64,000 nt of DNA from Dendrophyllia cribrosa (lineage: Eukaryota > Cnidaria > Anthozoa > Scleractinia > Dendrophylliidae). The DNA is taken from assembly GCA_024195265.1 (NCBI GenBank), contig JAJLRJ010000011.1:7488610-7552609 (forward strand), in the 5' to 3' direction. Positions 36,301 through 43,137 of the stretch are shown here, in pieces (the stretch's first letter is position 1; the number at the start of each line of letters is the position of its first letter). The notes below the pieces were generated by a model that was not told the DNA's origin, did not search any database, and saw only the letters and a list, made by a program, of their open reading frames with translations. Both the position numbers and the translations under genes were made by a program.

Positions 36301-38663
36301 ATTTATAACATAGCGGGCAAAATTACTGAATGCTGATTGGCTGAGACAGAGGGCATTTTTTCTTAACGTGCACCTAACCCCAATTTTTTTTTTTCGCTAA
36401 ATTAACTCTATGTACGTTGAAAAGTCGAATAGCGAAATATTTCTTGTTTTTAACGTCGCGTTAGTGAGTTATAGAGATTTGAATTTACAAAATGCTAATA
36501 AGATGACGTCAATTCAAGATTCATTTATGATACAACTACTTGTTTTTACCTCCAAGTAATATTTTTTGCGAATCAATTGACTATCCACAGTTTATATTTA
36601 GTATTTCTCAAATTGATTTTCCTTAAGCTGTATACTGCGTATTGTTAATTGACGTAGAAATAATGACAAAATCCTGAAAACGCGTGAAATTAATCCTTAA
36701 TTTACTCGGACCCATGTGATTACATATAATAAGCGGTCATTTGGCTATTCCCCGAGGGTGACCGCTTCGAAGAGAGCCAATCACAACAGACGCAGAGAAT
36801 CAAATGAACCAATCAGAACTCGAAGCAAATACATGCAGCCAGCGCCAAGCGCGGGAAAACACGTGGTTTTAGTTCTACCGCAGATTGGTTGAAAAAGAGT
36901 TATAGTCAAAGTTGAGTCTCTCTCTTTCAGGTACACTGCGATTGGCTACCCTGACTATGTGAACTATAAAGCATTTGTGGAGGACATCGAGTCTGTTTTC
37001 ACCTTAAACAGTACGTAATAGTTGACTAAGTACCATACACAGGAGCTCTGTCATAGACCATTTCGAACAAGAGTAACAGTTTGGGGCGAGTGGCTGCGCA
37101 TTTAACAATGGAACGTTTTTTTTAGAAAAGTACAAAAATTACTTCCATCATGAACTTGAGAACAGTGTGGCTTCTTTTCAATCCCACAATCCAATGTGCT
37201 GTCCCTCTCGCCTCAGGCTATCACTCTTTTTCCAAGTGGTCTATTGTGTGGCGTAAATTCCTTGTTCCCCGGTAGATGTGGTTTGTAATTCAATTGAGAA
37301 GTGAGATCGGTCTCCAAAACACAAATGGTAGGCGCTTTCACTGATGGACCTGATGGCACACCTGCCATTTGTGAATTCAAAAAGACAAAGAATTCGAAAG
37401 GGTAAAGAGTTCATTGATTTATAATCGCAAATCCTCAGTTCAAAAGCTGGATGACTGCATTAACGTTTAATGTCACGCAACCAAATGCACTGAGGAGGTG
37501 TTCAAAAGACAAGCTTAAAGAACTGATTGACTTGGACAAAAAATAAGCTTTCGTTTATCCACAAACTCAACAATTAGAACCACCTTACACAGCAAAATAA
37601 ATAGCCCCACATAAGAATACTGCTCAATGACTATCAATAGCTTTCAATTGAATGGTCATACTGTAGGATCTCATGCACAGACTCAATCGTTAGAACCGCC
37701 TTTTACAGTATAATAAACAGTACCACTGGAGAGTACTCCTCAATTGTTCATTTCAATGGACACACTAAAGGATTTAATCCAAAGACTCAAAAGTTAGAAC
37801 CACCGTGTACAGCGTAATAAACAGTACCACAGGAAAGTACTGCTCAGTAGCTTTCAATTGAATGGTCATACTGTTGGATTTCATCCACAGGCTCAAAAGT
37901 TAGAACCACCTTGTACAGCATAATAAACAATAATGCTCAATAATGCTCATAATGCTCAATAGCTTTCATTTGAATGGTCACACTTTAGGCGGATTTCATC
38001 TACAGACTCAAACGTTAGAACCACCTTGTACAGCATAATAAACAGTACCACAGAAAAGTACTGCTCAGTAGCATTCATTTGAATGGTCACACTTTAGGAT
38101 TTCATCCACAGACTCAAAAGTTATAACCACCTTATACAGCATAATAAACAGCACCACAGGAAAGTACTGCTCAATAGCTTTCATTTGAATGGTCACACTT
38201 TAGGATTTCATCCAGTCAGATTAATGATTCGATGTAACTCATTGCTCATTACTTCAACTAACAACTTGCTTCATTTTGCCCCTTAGACCTTGAAAAAGCA
38301 CCCCTGGTCGTCCCCATTCAGTTCCGTCCCAACATCGAAGGCGCAGATCACAAACTCACCACCGAAGAGGAAAATGTCCTTGAAATTGTCATGCACCGAT
38401 TAGCAGACCGCGTACGTATTCGCCGCATTCAGATTTTCCCGCTTTTTGAGGATTACGACCGTGTGCACAATGGCACTGTCTCTCAGTTCCAGTTTCACCG
38501 CGTCCTGAGCGAGCTTGACCTGGGGAGCCTGGTGAGCGCGAGGGAATTTCTGGTGATTAAGAAGAAATTTCTCGTTGTCCTTGGTTACAAGCATGACTTC
38601 AACTACATTGGCTTCTGTGACATGGTAAACGACTACGCTAATTTTGAGTATGGAAAGCCATGA
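6389..38663 (+). CDS. Eight-module degenerate EF-hand repeat protein, 22 coding exons
   Basis: Exons: 6389-6424, 7698-7824, 8569-8718, 11032-11092, 12256-12415, 13018-13156, 14208-14275, 14871-15002, 16030-16165, 19648-19721, 21816-21935, 23059-23148, 26662-26737, 28937-28985, 30306-30411, 31283-31478, 32595-32796, 33703-33787, 34583-34648, 35676-35950, 36931-37010, 38287-38663. All join in frame to 934 codons. Loop-like motifs begin near residues 44, 165, 278, 398, 515, 638, 747 and 865, a period of about 117. Each reads like DFDRLRTGFIT, then 30-50 residues on a second hand ending in a GxVxYxxF pattern. The first loop has Gly at position 8, not 6, and lacks the Glu12 ligand in most copies, so calcium binding is doubtful. 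The modular layout recalls EFCAB6-type axonemal proteins, but I cannot name the orthologue. The acceptor at 12256 could instead be 12253 (one extra Ser). The exon choice at 28985/30306 skips a frame-breaking candidate exon. Confidence 0.85.
7331..7366 (+). other. Hammerhead-like core motif (Penelope-type remnant)
   Basis: CTGATGA, then about 20 bases, then GAAAC and GTC, matching the conserved core order of small hammerhead ribozymes. Stem II does not pair well, so it is probably inactive. Confidence 0.35.
8040..8290 (+). repeat. Satellite variant 1 fragment (intron)
   Basis: Contains ACCATGCAAAAGTATTGC, AATGGTCACACCATAGGAT and ACAGACTCAAAAGTTAGAAC, as at 338-700, ending in the same GACTGTGGGA(A/G)TGAA(A/G)GGG tail. 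Confidence 0.75.
9327..10711. mobile_element. 1.4-kb element with 50-60 bp terminal inverted repeats
   Basis: The left end AATTGAAGGGCCGAGAGCAT is repeated in reverse complement at the right end (10652-10711). The match continues through ACTTTTTAGGCC and an A/T run, with a 4-base insertion in one arm. No transposase frame survives inside. A tRNA-like segment lies at 9672-9746. The element sits in the intron between coding exons 3 and 4 of the EF-hand gene. Confidence 0.85.
9672..9746 (-). tRNA. tRNA-like sequence (pseudo-tRNA or SINE head)
   Basis: On the minus strand TGGTCTAGTGG (9730-9740) is a perfect Pol III A box. GGGTTCGAATC (9688-9698) is a B box with one mismatch, at tRNA spacing, and a T-run follows at once. 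The acceptor and anticodon stems do not pair properly, so I call it a tRNA-derived relic and assign no anticodon. Confidence 0.45.
11198..11930. mobile_element. Element with ACAGTCAAACCGG ends, copy 1
   Basis: The inverted ends run about 90 bases (ACAGTCAAACCGGATGTTCC against its reverse complement at 11911-11930). A second copy lies at 23371-24122 in the opposite orientation. Its core holds a broken transposase-like frame. It lies in an intron of the EF-hand gene. Confidence 0.85.
11411..11760 (+). pseudogene. Degraded transposase fragment with helix-turn-helix
   Basis: Translation around 11417-11570 gives a helix-turn-helix pattern (VIALWSSGYKQQEI, a stop, then TVSNIVHRFLQIGY and a GKPGGKER-like tail). 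This resembles the DNA-binding head of Tc1/mariner/pogo-type transposases. An in-frame TAA (about 11494) and later frame breaks show it is dead. The rest of the catalytic domain is absent. Confidence 0.5.
12050..12130 (+). repeat. Single satellite unit fragment
   Basis: Contains a TTAATGGTCACACTGTAGAA word followed by TCATCAACAAACTTCA, a diverged single unit of the 105-base satellite family. Confidence 0.5.
14480..14757 (-). mobile_element. Partial copy of the GGGAGCTTAAGCAA element
   Basis: GTAGCGAGAACGGCACAAAA, GCCTCTGCACGTGCGTTTTGC and the ATAGGTTTTGTGGAGAACGT word occur in reverse complement in the element at 19879-20238. This copy lacks its outer ends. Confidence 0.7.
15200..15975. mobile_element. 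Fold-back element with arms of about 230 bp
   Basis: About 15330-15562 pairs with about 15640-15870. Shared words include GACTGGAAATAGTCCGC, CGATATCGATTTTC and the GACGTCA sites. The outer ends (AGATTTATGC-like and CTACTAGACG regions) also mirror loosely. The open frame at 15464-15829 reads through the palindrome and is not a gene. Confidence 0.8.
16575..17070. mobile_element. Miniature inverted-repeat element (ATACCTTATTATAGG ends)
   Basis: ATACCTTATTATAGGAAATT at 16575-16594 is mirrored exactly at 17051-17070. The interior repeats the phrase AAATTAACGCGA several times in both orientations. It lies in an EF-hand gene intron. Confidence 0.85.
17204..17563. mobile_element. 360-bp element with perfect 31-bp terminal inverted repeats
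   Basis: 17204-17234 (starting TACAGCCATGCTCCGTCACG) is the exact reverse complement of 17533-17563. The centre is AT-rich and non-coding. The perfect ends suggest recent activity. Confidence 0.88.
18182..18793. mobile_element. Element with two nested inverted pairs
   Basis: Outer arms (about 18185-18225 and 18735-18793) share TTTAAACGAAGT; inner arms (18228-18249 and 18582-18602) share GGACCCGCGCTATAAAAG. Two elements with a common centre, or one with compound ends, would explain this. Confidence 0.7.
18845..19304 (+). mobile_element. CCAAT-rich MITE family A, copy 1, with nested fold-back
   Basis: Ends are AGAGTAGTTTTCAATTGAGT and its mirror CTCAATTGAAAACTGCTCT. Against copies at 27608 and 47980 it carries an extra fold-back segment (19091-19263, ends GGCCATTTC / GAAATGGCC) near its right end. 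That insert's arms hold TTTCATATGAAA and CTAGCCTCGCTTTG in inverted form. Confidence 0.85.
19399..19594. mobile_element. 196-bp MITE, TGTTACACGGGACGATTCGC family
   Basis: AAGGTGATGTTACACGGGAC at the left is mirrored at the right by GTCCCGTGTAACATTACCTT; the match extends about 40 bases inward. Related copies are at 26763-26996 and, broken up, about 23195-24175. Confidence 0.85.
19879..21285. mobile_element. AGGGAGCTTAAGCAA element interrupted by a long-TIR element
   Basis: The host element begins AGGGAGCTTAAGCAATGACG and ends, after an interruption, with CTTTAAGCTCCCT. At 20239-21271 a second element is inserted. It starts CCTGCCGCACACTTGAGG and ends in the mirror image, with arms of about 280 bases (20239-20520 and 20994-21271). 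The arms include ATGGCGGAC and a LTR-free AT-rich core. CTTAAG / CTTTAAG flanks the insert. Confidence 0.85.
21440..21745. mobile_element. CGCGACAAAAGTTGC-type MITE
   Basis: Repeated GTGTAAAC and GTCGCG words occur in both orientations, ending in TGTAAACGGGCCTTT. A sister copy is at 26997-27243. The frames on both strands here are by-products. Confidence 0.65.
22209..22482. mobile_element. MITE with a triplicated 55-bp left end
   Basis: AGGGCCGATTTACACGGTAC at the left is mirrored at the right (ends at 22482). The first 55 bases, including CGCATGCGACACGCTTAAA, occur three times in tandem (starts 22210, 22265, 22320). Confidence 0.85.
23371..24122. mobile_element. Element with ACAGTCAAACCGG ends, copy 2
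   Basis: Same ends and interior as 11198-11930 but inverted. It seems to have landed inside a copy of the TGTTACACGG family, whose pieces flank it (23195-23370 and about 24140-24175). Confidence 0.85.
24343..24671. mobile_element. 329-bp MITE, AGGCCCCGTCCACAC ends
   Basis: AGGCCCCGTCCACACTACGC is mirrored by GTGTGGACGGGGCCT with one or two differences. Internal words (TTATCCGGATAA, GAAAACG) repeat in both orientations. TTAA/TAA flanks fit a TA-rich target. Confidence 0.85.
24735..25180. mobile_element. Fold-back element built from CATGTAGCAGGGA repeats
   Basis: Two long arms meet at about 24950. Each contains several copies of GGGACATGT and the block CATAGCGCTTGCA(T/C)ACCACA, in mirror orientation. 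Confidence 0.8.
25598..26034. mobile_element. MITE plus partial second copy, GGAATCG-rich
   Basis: GGTTCCCACTAGCGACGTAA at the left is mirrored near 25862-25881. The right half is repeated as a second partial copy to 26034. The interior is made of short GGAATCG / CTTCCG units. Confidence 0.75.
26763..27243. mobile_element. Two adjoining MITEs
   Basis: 26763-26996 is a TGTTACACGGG(A/G)CGATTCGC family member. 26997-27243 is a CGCGACAAAAGTTGC family member ending TGTAAACGGGCCTTTAA. Confidence 0.75.
27608..28085. mobile_element. CCAAT-rich MITE family A, copies 2 (+) and 3 (-), abutting
   Basis: 27608-27895 is a full copy with TAGAGCAGTTTTCAATTGAG ends and six CCAAT/ATTGG words. 27896-28085 is a right-truncated copy in reverse orientation directly joined to it. 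Confidence 0.85.
28303..28868 (+). repeat. Dispersed repeat with an inserted 9-bp-TSD element
   Basis: The segment GGGGCTATGTCAC...ACCATGACATAGCT also occurs in reverse at 45926-46280. The latter lacks the 28445-28644 insert and so serves as the empty site. Confidence 0.75.
28445..28644. mobile_element. 200-bp MITE, TAGCCTGTTCCAGGC ends, 9-bp target duplication, copy 1
   Basis: TAGCCTGTTCCAGGCGTTCA is mirrored at the right end; arms run about 85 bases. CTTGAGCCG flanks it on both sides (28436-28444 and 28645-28653). The second copy is at 38979. Confidence 0.92.
29044..29080 (+). other. Candidate alternative (frame-breaking) exon of the EF-hand gene
   Basis: 37 bases between TTTCTCATTTCAG and GTAAGTTT, both good splice sites, opening in the frame of the previous exon. 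Using it leads to a TGA at 30315-30317 in the next exon, whereas skipping it keeps frame. It is either a poison exon or a chance match. Confidence 0.4.
29165..30140 (+). repeat. 85-bp tandem repeat, about 11 copies
   Basis: The unit starts CCTGGTCCCAGCCGGCAAAA and contains TCTTTGTAATTATCACCTC and TATTAAGGGGACACTT. Starts at 29181, 29266, 29351 and 29436 give a period of 85. The copies diverge modestly to the right. Confidence 0.92.
30456..30660 (+). repeat. 41-bp tandem repeat, about 5 copies
   Basis: Units begin GCCGTGTTCACACTA, followed by GCGAAACATGTTTAGTTC; starts at 30496, 30537, 30578 and 30618. Confidence 0.9.
31522..31862. mobile_element. Inverted-repeat fragment with GAGTTAC/GTAACTC words
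   Basis: AGAGTGTAA at the left is mirrored by TTACACTCT at the right. The interior holds palindromic AAGATCTTG and AATTTTCAAGATCTTG words. Confidence 0.55.
31880..31906 (+). other. Hammerhead-like core with one mutated core base
   Basis: CTAATGA, a clean three-pair stem (GGG CTAAA CCC), GAAAC and GTTT. This matches the short hammerheads of Penelope-like elements, except A for G at the third core position and GTT for GTC. Likely inactive. Confidence 0.4.
32201..32397. mobile_element. Inverted repeat, TACGAGATTGAG arms
   Basis: TGTACGAGATTGAGTACAAG at the left is mirrored by CTCGTGCTCAATCTCGTACT at the right; the arms meet AAAGTCG(T)AC words. It lies just upstream of an EF-hand gene exon. Confidence 0.6.
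32936..33632 (-). mobile_element. Family A MITE, copy 4, split by a G-rich insertion
   Basis: The end word AGAGCGGTTTTCAAGTGAGT (32936-32952) is separated from the body of the copy (33367-33632) by a G-rich element at 32953-33366. CAAGTGAGT is duplicated on each side (32944-32952 and 33367-33375), a 9-base target duplication. Confidence 0.85.
33815..34400 (+). repeat. 105-bp satellite array in an EF-hand gene intron
   Basis: Five to six diverged units with GCTTTCATTTGAATGGT, AGGATTT(C/A)AT(C/T)CACA and ACCTTGTACAGCATA words. Same family as 62895-63785. Confidence 0.85.
34857..35110 (+). mobile_element. Family A MITE, copy 5
   Basis: AGCGGTTTTCAATTGAGTGT at the left and GACACTCGATTGAAAACAGC at the right; interior CCAAT words conserved. 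Confidence 0.85.
35180..35195 (+). repeat. Poly(G) run of 16
   Basis: Sixteen consecutive G. It is followed by a GGTACC-rich dispersed repeat to about 35600. Confidence 0.9.
35998..36215. mobile_element. Inverted-repeat element inside a family A end
   Basis: The arms begin ACCTCTTTAGCTTGTATG and end in the mirror CATACAAGCTGAAGAGGT, with ATGTAGATCATGTGATG mirrored inside. The family A words TTTTCAAT and TGAGTGTCGAA flank the insert, so it interrupted another MITE. Confidence 0.75.
36765..36900 (+). mobile_element. Family A MITE, fragment 7
   Basis: Contains GCCAATCACAACAGACGCAG, GAACCAATCAGAACTCGAAG and GCGCCAAGCGCGGGAAAAC, but lacks both ends. Confidence 0.7.
37555..38220 (+). repeat. 105-bp satellite array before the last EF-hand exon
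   Basis: About six units, the last ending 70 bases before the final exon's acceptor. Word set as in the 63 kb array. Confidence 0.85.
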
Positions 38664-38763
38664 ACTTTAACTCGATTTTGAACTGTTTTGTTTATAAATG
38701 AGAAATTATGTAAGTGTTCCTCTGGTCAGTAACAAGAATGTGCAAAGAGTTTTCCTAGTGTAA

Positions 38764-38769
38764 ATAAAA
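38764..38769 (+). terminator. Poly(A) signal of the EF-hand gene
   Basis: AATAAA about 100 bases after the stop codon at 38663, followed by a T-rich stretch. Another AATAAA lies at about 38920. Confidence 0.6.
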
Positions 38770-38978
38770 TCTATTTTATTCAAAGAAACATGTTTTTAAA
38801 AAGCACGGTTGTCGTTAGAAAGCCACAAGCGTAACCTTTTAATGGTTTTCTGTTATTTGATCGACAAAAAAATCTTGTGAGTGTAAAAATATGTATTTTC
38901 TTCAACAGAACGTGCTTTAAATAAACAGAAATGTCGATTCAGTTTTCTTGTTAAAGTTGCTTACTTCTTACTAAGCAG

Positions 38979-39143
38979 TAGCCTGTTCCAGGCTCCGAGA
39001 TAGTGGGTAACGCGCGAAGTAAAAAAAGAGAAAAATCGAGGGGGAACTGGTCGGCGGACGCCTTCTCCTCAGTTCCCCCGCAACTTTTCCCCTTTTTTTT
39101 TACTTCGCGCGTTCCCCACTATCTCGGAGCCTGGAACAGGCTA
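38979..39143. mobile_element. 165-bp MITE, TAGCCTGTTCCAGGC ends, 9-bp target duplication, copy 2
   Basis: Mirror-image arms start TAGCCTGTTCCAGGCTCCGA. ACTAAGCAG is duplicated exactly at 38970-38978 and 39144-39152. Same family as 28445. Confidence 0.92.
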
Positions 39144-39186
39144 ACTAAGCAGTTGACCACTCTGTAAATTATAAAATAAATAGAGG

Positions 39187-39330
39187 TTATTCAGCGGGAA
39201 GTTGTGTAATACGGCTGAGTATTTTTACGAGTCAGTTTTTATTTTTATTTTTTGAGCCTTTAGGCGAGAAAAAAATAAAAACTGACGAGTAAAAATGCCC
39301 AGCCGTATTACACAACCTTTCGCTGAATAA
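39187..39330. mobile_element. Fold-back element
   Basis: TTATTCAGCG(G)GAAGTTGTGTA is mirrored by TACACAACCTTTCGCTGAATAA. The arms are about 60 bases with TACTCGTCAGTTTTTA words in the stem. Confidence 0.8.
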
Positions 39331-42003
39331 ATTTTTTATTACACGACAGTAATCTCATAAAAATAAGTTTTTGAAACTGTTTTTCTTAGCGCGCGGTCAG
39401 AGGAGTGTAACAACGAAATTTCGTATCTTCGCGCGGCCATGTAATATCCTCTATTTATTTGACGTTCACTTGAGTTTGAAATGAAACGACATTAAGCTGT
39501 AATGAGTTTGTCCAGCAATCAAAGGCTCCTATGAGCCAACTTGTGAATAAGAAATGTTCAATTCTTTCCCTCTCCTTGGCGTTCTGCTTCACCGAGTCCC
39601 ACTCCTTGCGCCCAAGTCCCAACCCTCCGCTAACTCTAACACCATCCCGATGGGTAAGGCAGGTGACCATCACATATCGCGGATCGATGTTTAAGGAACA
39701 CTATCCCGGCTGAAATATCGTGTTTTCGTGATTATCACCAGGAGCTTGCTTTAAGCTTACTTCATTATCTTGAAATTGGAAGAAACCATCGCCAAAAGTG
39801 ATGAACTAAACAGACAAAAAGAAAAGTCAAAATTTTACAAGAATGGCAAGTTTGATTTCTTGACCGCCTGTCAGTAAATCAAATTTCATGGACTGTAATC
39901 CACTTCAATTAATCCTTGCAATCCTGCACTTTATCTCCATTGCTCCATTATTGCTGAATAGAATTTTTTATCCAACTGCGTTGTATATTTGGTGTCATTT
40001 GGCGATATAACGTGGAAATAAGCTAAGCAAAATTTTTCTATTTCGGCGCGACAGTGTTCCTTGACCCATTGACCGACCAATCGAGTGAAGAATGTCCCCA
40101 GGGCAACTGCTATAACTCGCTCAATTCACGAGTTAAAAATGTTTTGTAAATTTTATTTATTAAATAGTCATCATTATCTTCCTAAATTACTTTTACAACG
40201 ATATTAATACAAACATTTTTTCTTAATATTCAATATGGCTTTATGGCCGTGTATATAAATTTTAAGGAAAAACCAAATACGAAAACAAGGCTCGTACAAC
40301 AATGTATAACTTACTCTCCCCTCCCCCTTAAAAGATATTGTCGTTGCCCTGAATATGAGTAATTCTGTGTTCTGATTGGTTCCCTGTTACCAGGCTATCA
40401 GCTTTTATAACCCACCGCTTTATTTTCTTGCAATCTTACTGGGTAAAACACGTCACGTGGTATAAAATGGATGTCGGGTATCCGCCAATATTCCTCGTCG
40501 AGGGAAGAGGGGCGGCCATACACCGGCTACAGTTATGGGGAGTAAATTATACTGCTGCACGATCTATAGAGCCTTTTCACTCACGTGACCTTCAGTCCCG
40601 TGGGACTCAAATGACAACGGCCATGGCAGCCATGTTGGTGTTCCTAACAAAAGAAGTTAATTAAAATTCTTTTGTACGGGAACACCAATATGGCGGCTAT
40701 GACGTCAAGTGAAAACGCTCTATTCCACGAGAGTCATGAAATTAAATCCATATTTACTTTAAAATTCAATACAGTTTGAATATAATTTAATTTTCTTTCC
40801 TTTTTCTTATCAACGAATACTAATTCCATGTTCAAGCAATGGGCAAAACACTAACAACAACGAAGTGTACAGCATCGTTTACGTTAATGTTCCAAATGGC
40901 GCGTACGCTTCATGCAATTTCAGACAAGACGACAAATATAGGTCCCCAATACGTACATGTGTAAGTTACCTAAGGACGCGAGCAAATGATAAAGACCAAA
41001 CGATTGTTGAACTTTATCATAGTTTCGTAACAGCTATAGAACATTAAGTATTGTTTCACATAAGAACGATAGCAAACTTCATTGTTCTGCGGCATTAGCT
41101 CTTTCCCACATAGAATATCTTTGATTTCAAGAATAGAGGAGGAGCTGATGGTTAATAATTATATTTCATTATAAAAATAAAGAAAATCCATTTGCGTCAA
41201 ATAAATTTTAGGAAATGTTCGTGCTTAACCAATCAGAATAGCAGAAGACAATAGCTAATAATTTTGCTTATTTGATGAAGTTCCCCAAATACAATTTCTT
41301 TTAAAAACTGTATGTTGTGCGATTGGGTCTCAAATTACTTGAAACCTTAAAAAAATTAGACAAAATGCACCTTGAACCTTAACTTTTTAGAGGTTTTTGA
41401 GTCTAAGCCAATGAGATCACTAGTTGTAACAATGAAAAATCTTGACATTCCATCGTGTTTGACATTCCATTGCCGTTCAGAGCTATCCTTCTTATGCGGA
41501 TCATTACTTAAAACAGAGAATTGATTAAAAAATACGATAACCCGCCCACTCCGAATACTCCTATTTGGGAGCAATTCCTAATTTCGTTCCCAGATCTCCC
41601 ACGGTGTTTCAGTACAAGCACGAGTCGAGTAAGATCTGGGTACGAGATTAAATGGTTCCAAAACACGTGTCTTAAACCAATAGTAATTGATAAAATGCAA
41701 TAATAGAAAATCAAAGCTGAAATATCCTTACATTTATAATAAATAGGTTTGTTCAAATAGCAAGGTTTTTAACCGAACACAGTATTTCGCACTTACAGTG
41801 CGTAATTCAAAAGCCATAATTTAAATTAAAGTGAGAATATCTAACTGTCTTTCTCACTGTCACTGTTTTATGACTGGATACATTTTTGGTGCATTTTCAT
41901 CTAATATCATAATCCTTTCACTCCCAAAATAAAAACCCTTTCGTATAACTTTCAATTTTTTTAATAAAATCCTGAAGTGTCACCACTCCATTTAGTGTAG
42001 TGT

Positions 42004-42351
42004 TGTAGTGCTGTTTATTAACTTTCACCTGAAACCCATAAGTGGGTTGAAACGTGTAACGCGCATTCACAGCTTCCGAATATTCATTTTTTGTTTAGTA
42101 CCATATTTGGAAACCCCTCGGTCCAGGGAGATTGGAAGCAAGTTGTTCTAGTGAATTGATTGGTTAATATTTTTATCTTGATTTTCCAAATATGGCTGTA
42201 ATAGCTTCTTAGCAAATTCAATAATCGGATGCTTGTTTTGAAGCGTACAAGAGGCAGTTGCACGTTGCAACCCACTTATGGGTTTCTGCTTTCACGTCTA
42301 TGGATTTTTTCCATGGATTTTTTTTCTGTAGTGCTGTTTATTAACTTTCAC
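42004..42351. mobile_element. Fold-back flanked by 25-bp direct repeats
   Basis: The 25 bases starting TGTAGTGCTGTTTATTAACT occur at 42004-42028 and 42327-42351. Between them GAAACCCATAAGTGGGTTG is mirrored by CAACCCACTTATGGGTTTC. Confidence 0.7.
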
Positions 42352-42384
42352 GTCCTAAAGTAAAACTATTCAAATAAGAGCTAG

Positions 42385-42910
42385 TGATTAATAAGTTTCT
42401 GTGGTGCTGTGTATTATGCTACACAAGGTGTTTGTAACTTTTACGCCGTGGATGAAATTCTAAAGTGTGACCATTCAAAATTTATCAAGCACTTCTTACC
42501 TGTGGTGCTGTTTATAATTCTATACAAAGTGGGTCTAACTTTTGATTCTGTAAATGAAATCCTTAAGTGGGGACATAAAATTGAAAGCTACTGAGCAGTA
42601 CATTCCTATTCGCCACTTTAGAAACGAGAAGGAAACTGGGCCGAGTGAACTTTCGCAACGACTTCTGGGACTGCTACTGGGGACAGAGACAAAAGAGGCG
42701 TCCCATGTAATGATCCCAGAAGTCGTTGCGAAAGTTCACTCGGCCCAGTTTCCTTTCTAAAGTGGCGAATGGTCATGGGTACTATTTATTATTATTGTGC
42801 TGTACATACAAGGTGGTTCTAACTTTTGGGCTTGGGATGAAATCCTAAAGTATGACCTTTCAAGTTGAAGCTATTAAGCAGTACTTTCTTGTTGTGCTGT
42901 TTAGACTCTT
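42385..42910 (-). repeat. Reverse-oriented satellite pieces split by a fold-back
   Basis: Words such as GGTGCTGTTTAT and AACTTTTG(A/G)(T/C)TCTG are reverse complements of the 105-base satellite. A 160-base fold-back (42608-42768, arms TTCGCCACTTTAGAAA... with CAACGACTTCTGGGA) is inserted between units. Confidence 0.75.
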
Positions 42911-43137
42911 TAGTAGTTCTCTCCCGTGTTGCTGTTTGTTTTACAATATTTTACAACACAAAATTTGAGAATGTTGTCCAGTTATCGTCTTTTTCACTTT
43001 TGGGAGTGAAAAGGTTAAAGCGGCATTTTTGTATTTCTTGTCAATTGCACCAACGCAAAATTTCTTGCCAAGTACAACCTGTAAAACTTGTTTAAAAAAT
43101 TCTCTATTTACATCTTCTTTGAATCACTCTCGTGGCC

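Larger units (their letters stand above)
39331..43137. other. Intergenic interval between convergent genes
   Basis: No convincing exon. It holds repeats: a fold-back at 40566-40722 (ATAGAGCGTTTTCAC ends, ATGGCGGC/GCAGCCAT inside), a small inverted repeat near 41580-41660 around CCCAGATCT, the nested structure at 42004-42351, satellite pieces and a fold-back at 42608-42768. Short frames at 40428, 40865 and 42554 coincide with repeats. Confidence 0.6.

Noticed and set aside
39455..39713. Frames on both strands after the EF-hand gene
   Set aside because: A similar GGTCACCTGC(C/T)TT(A/T)(C/A)CCAT phrase occurs near 3240, which suggests a dispersed repeat and not a gene.
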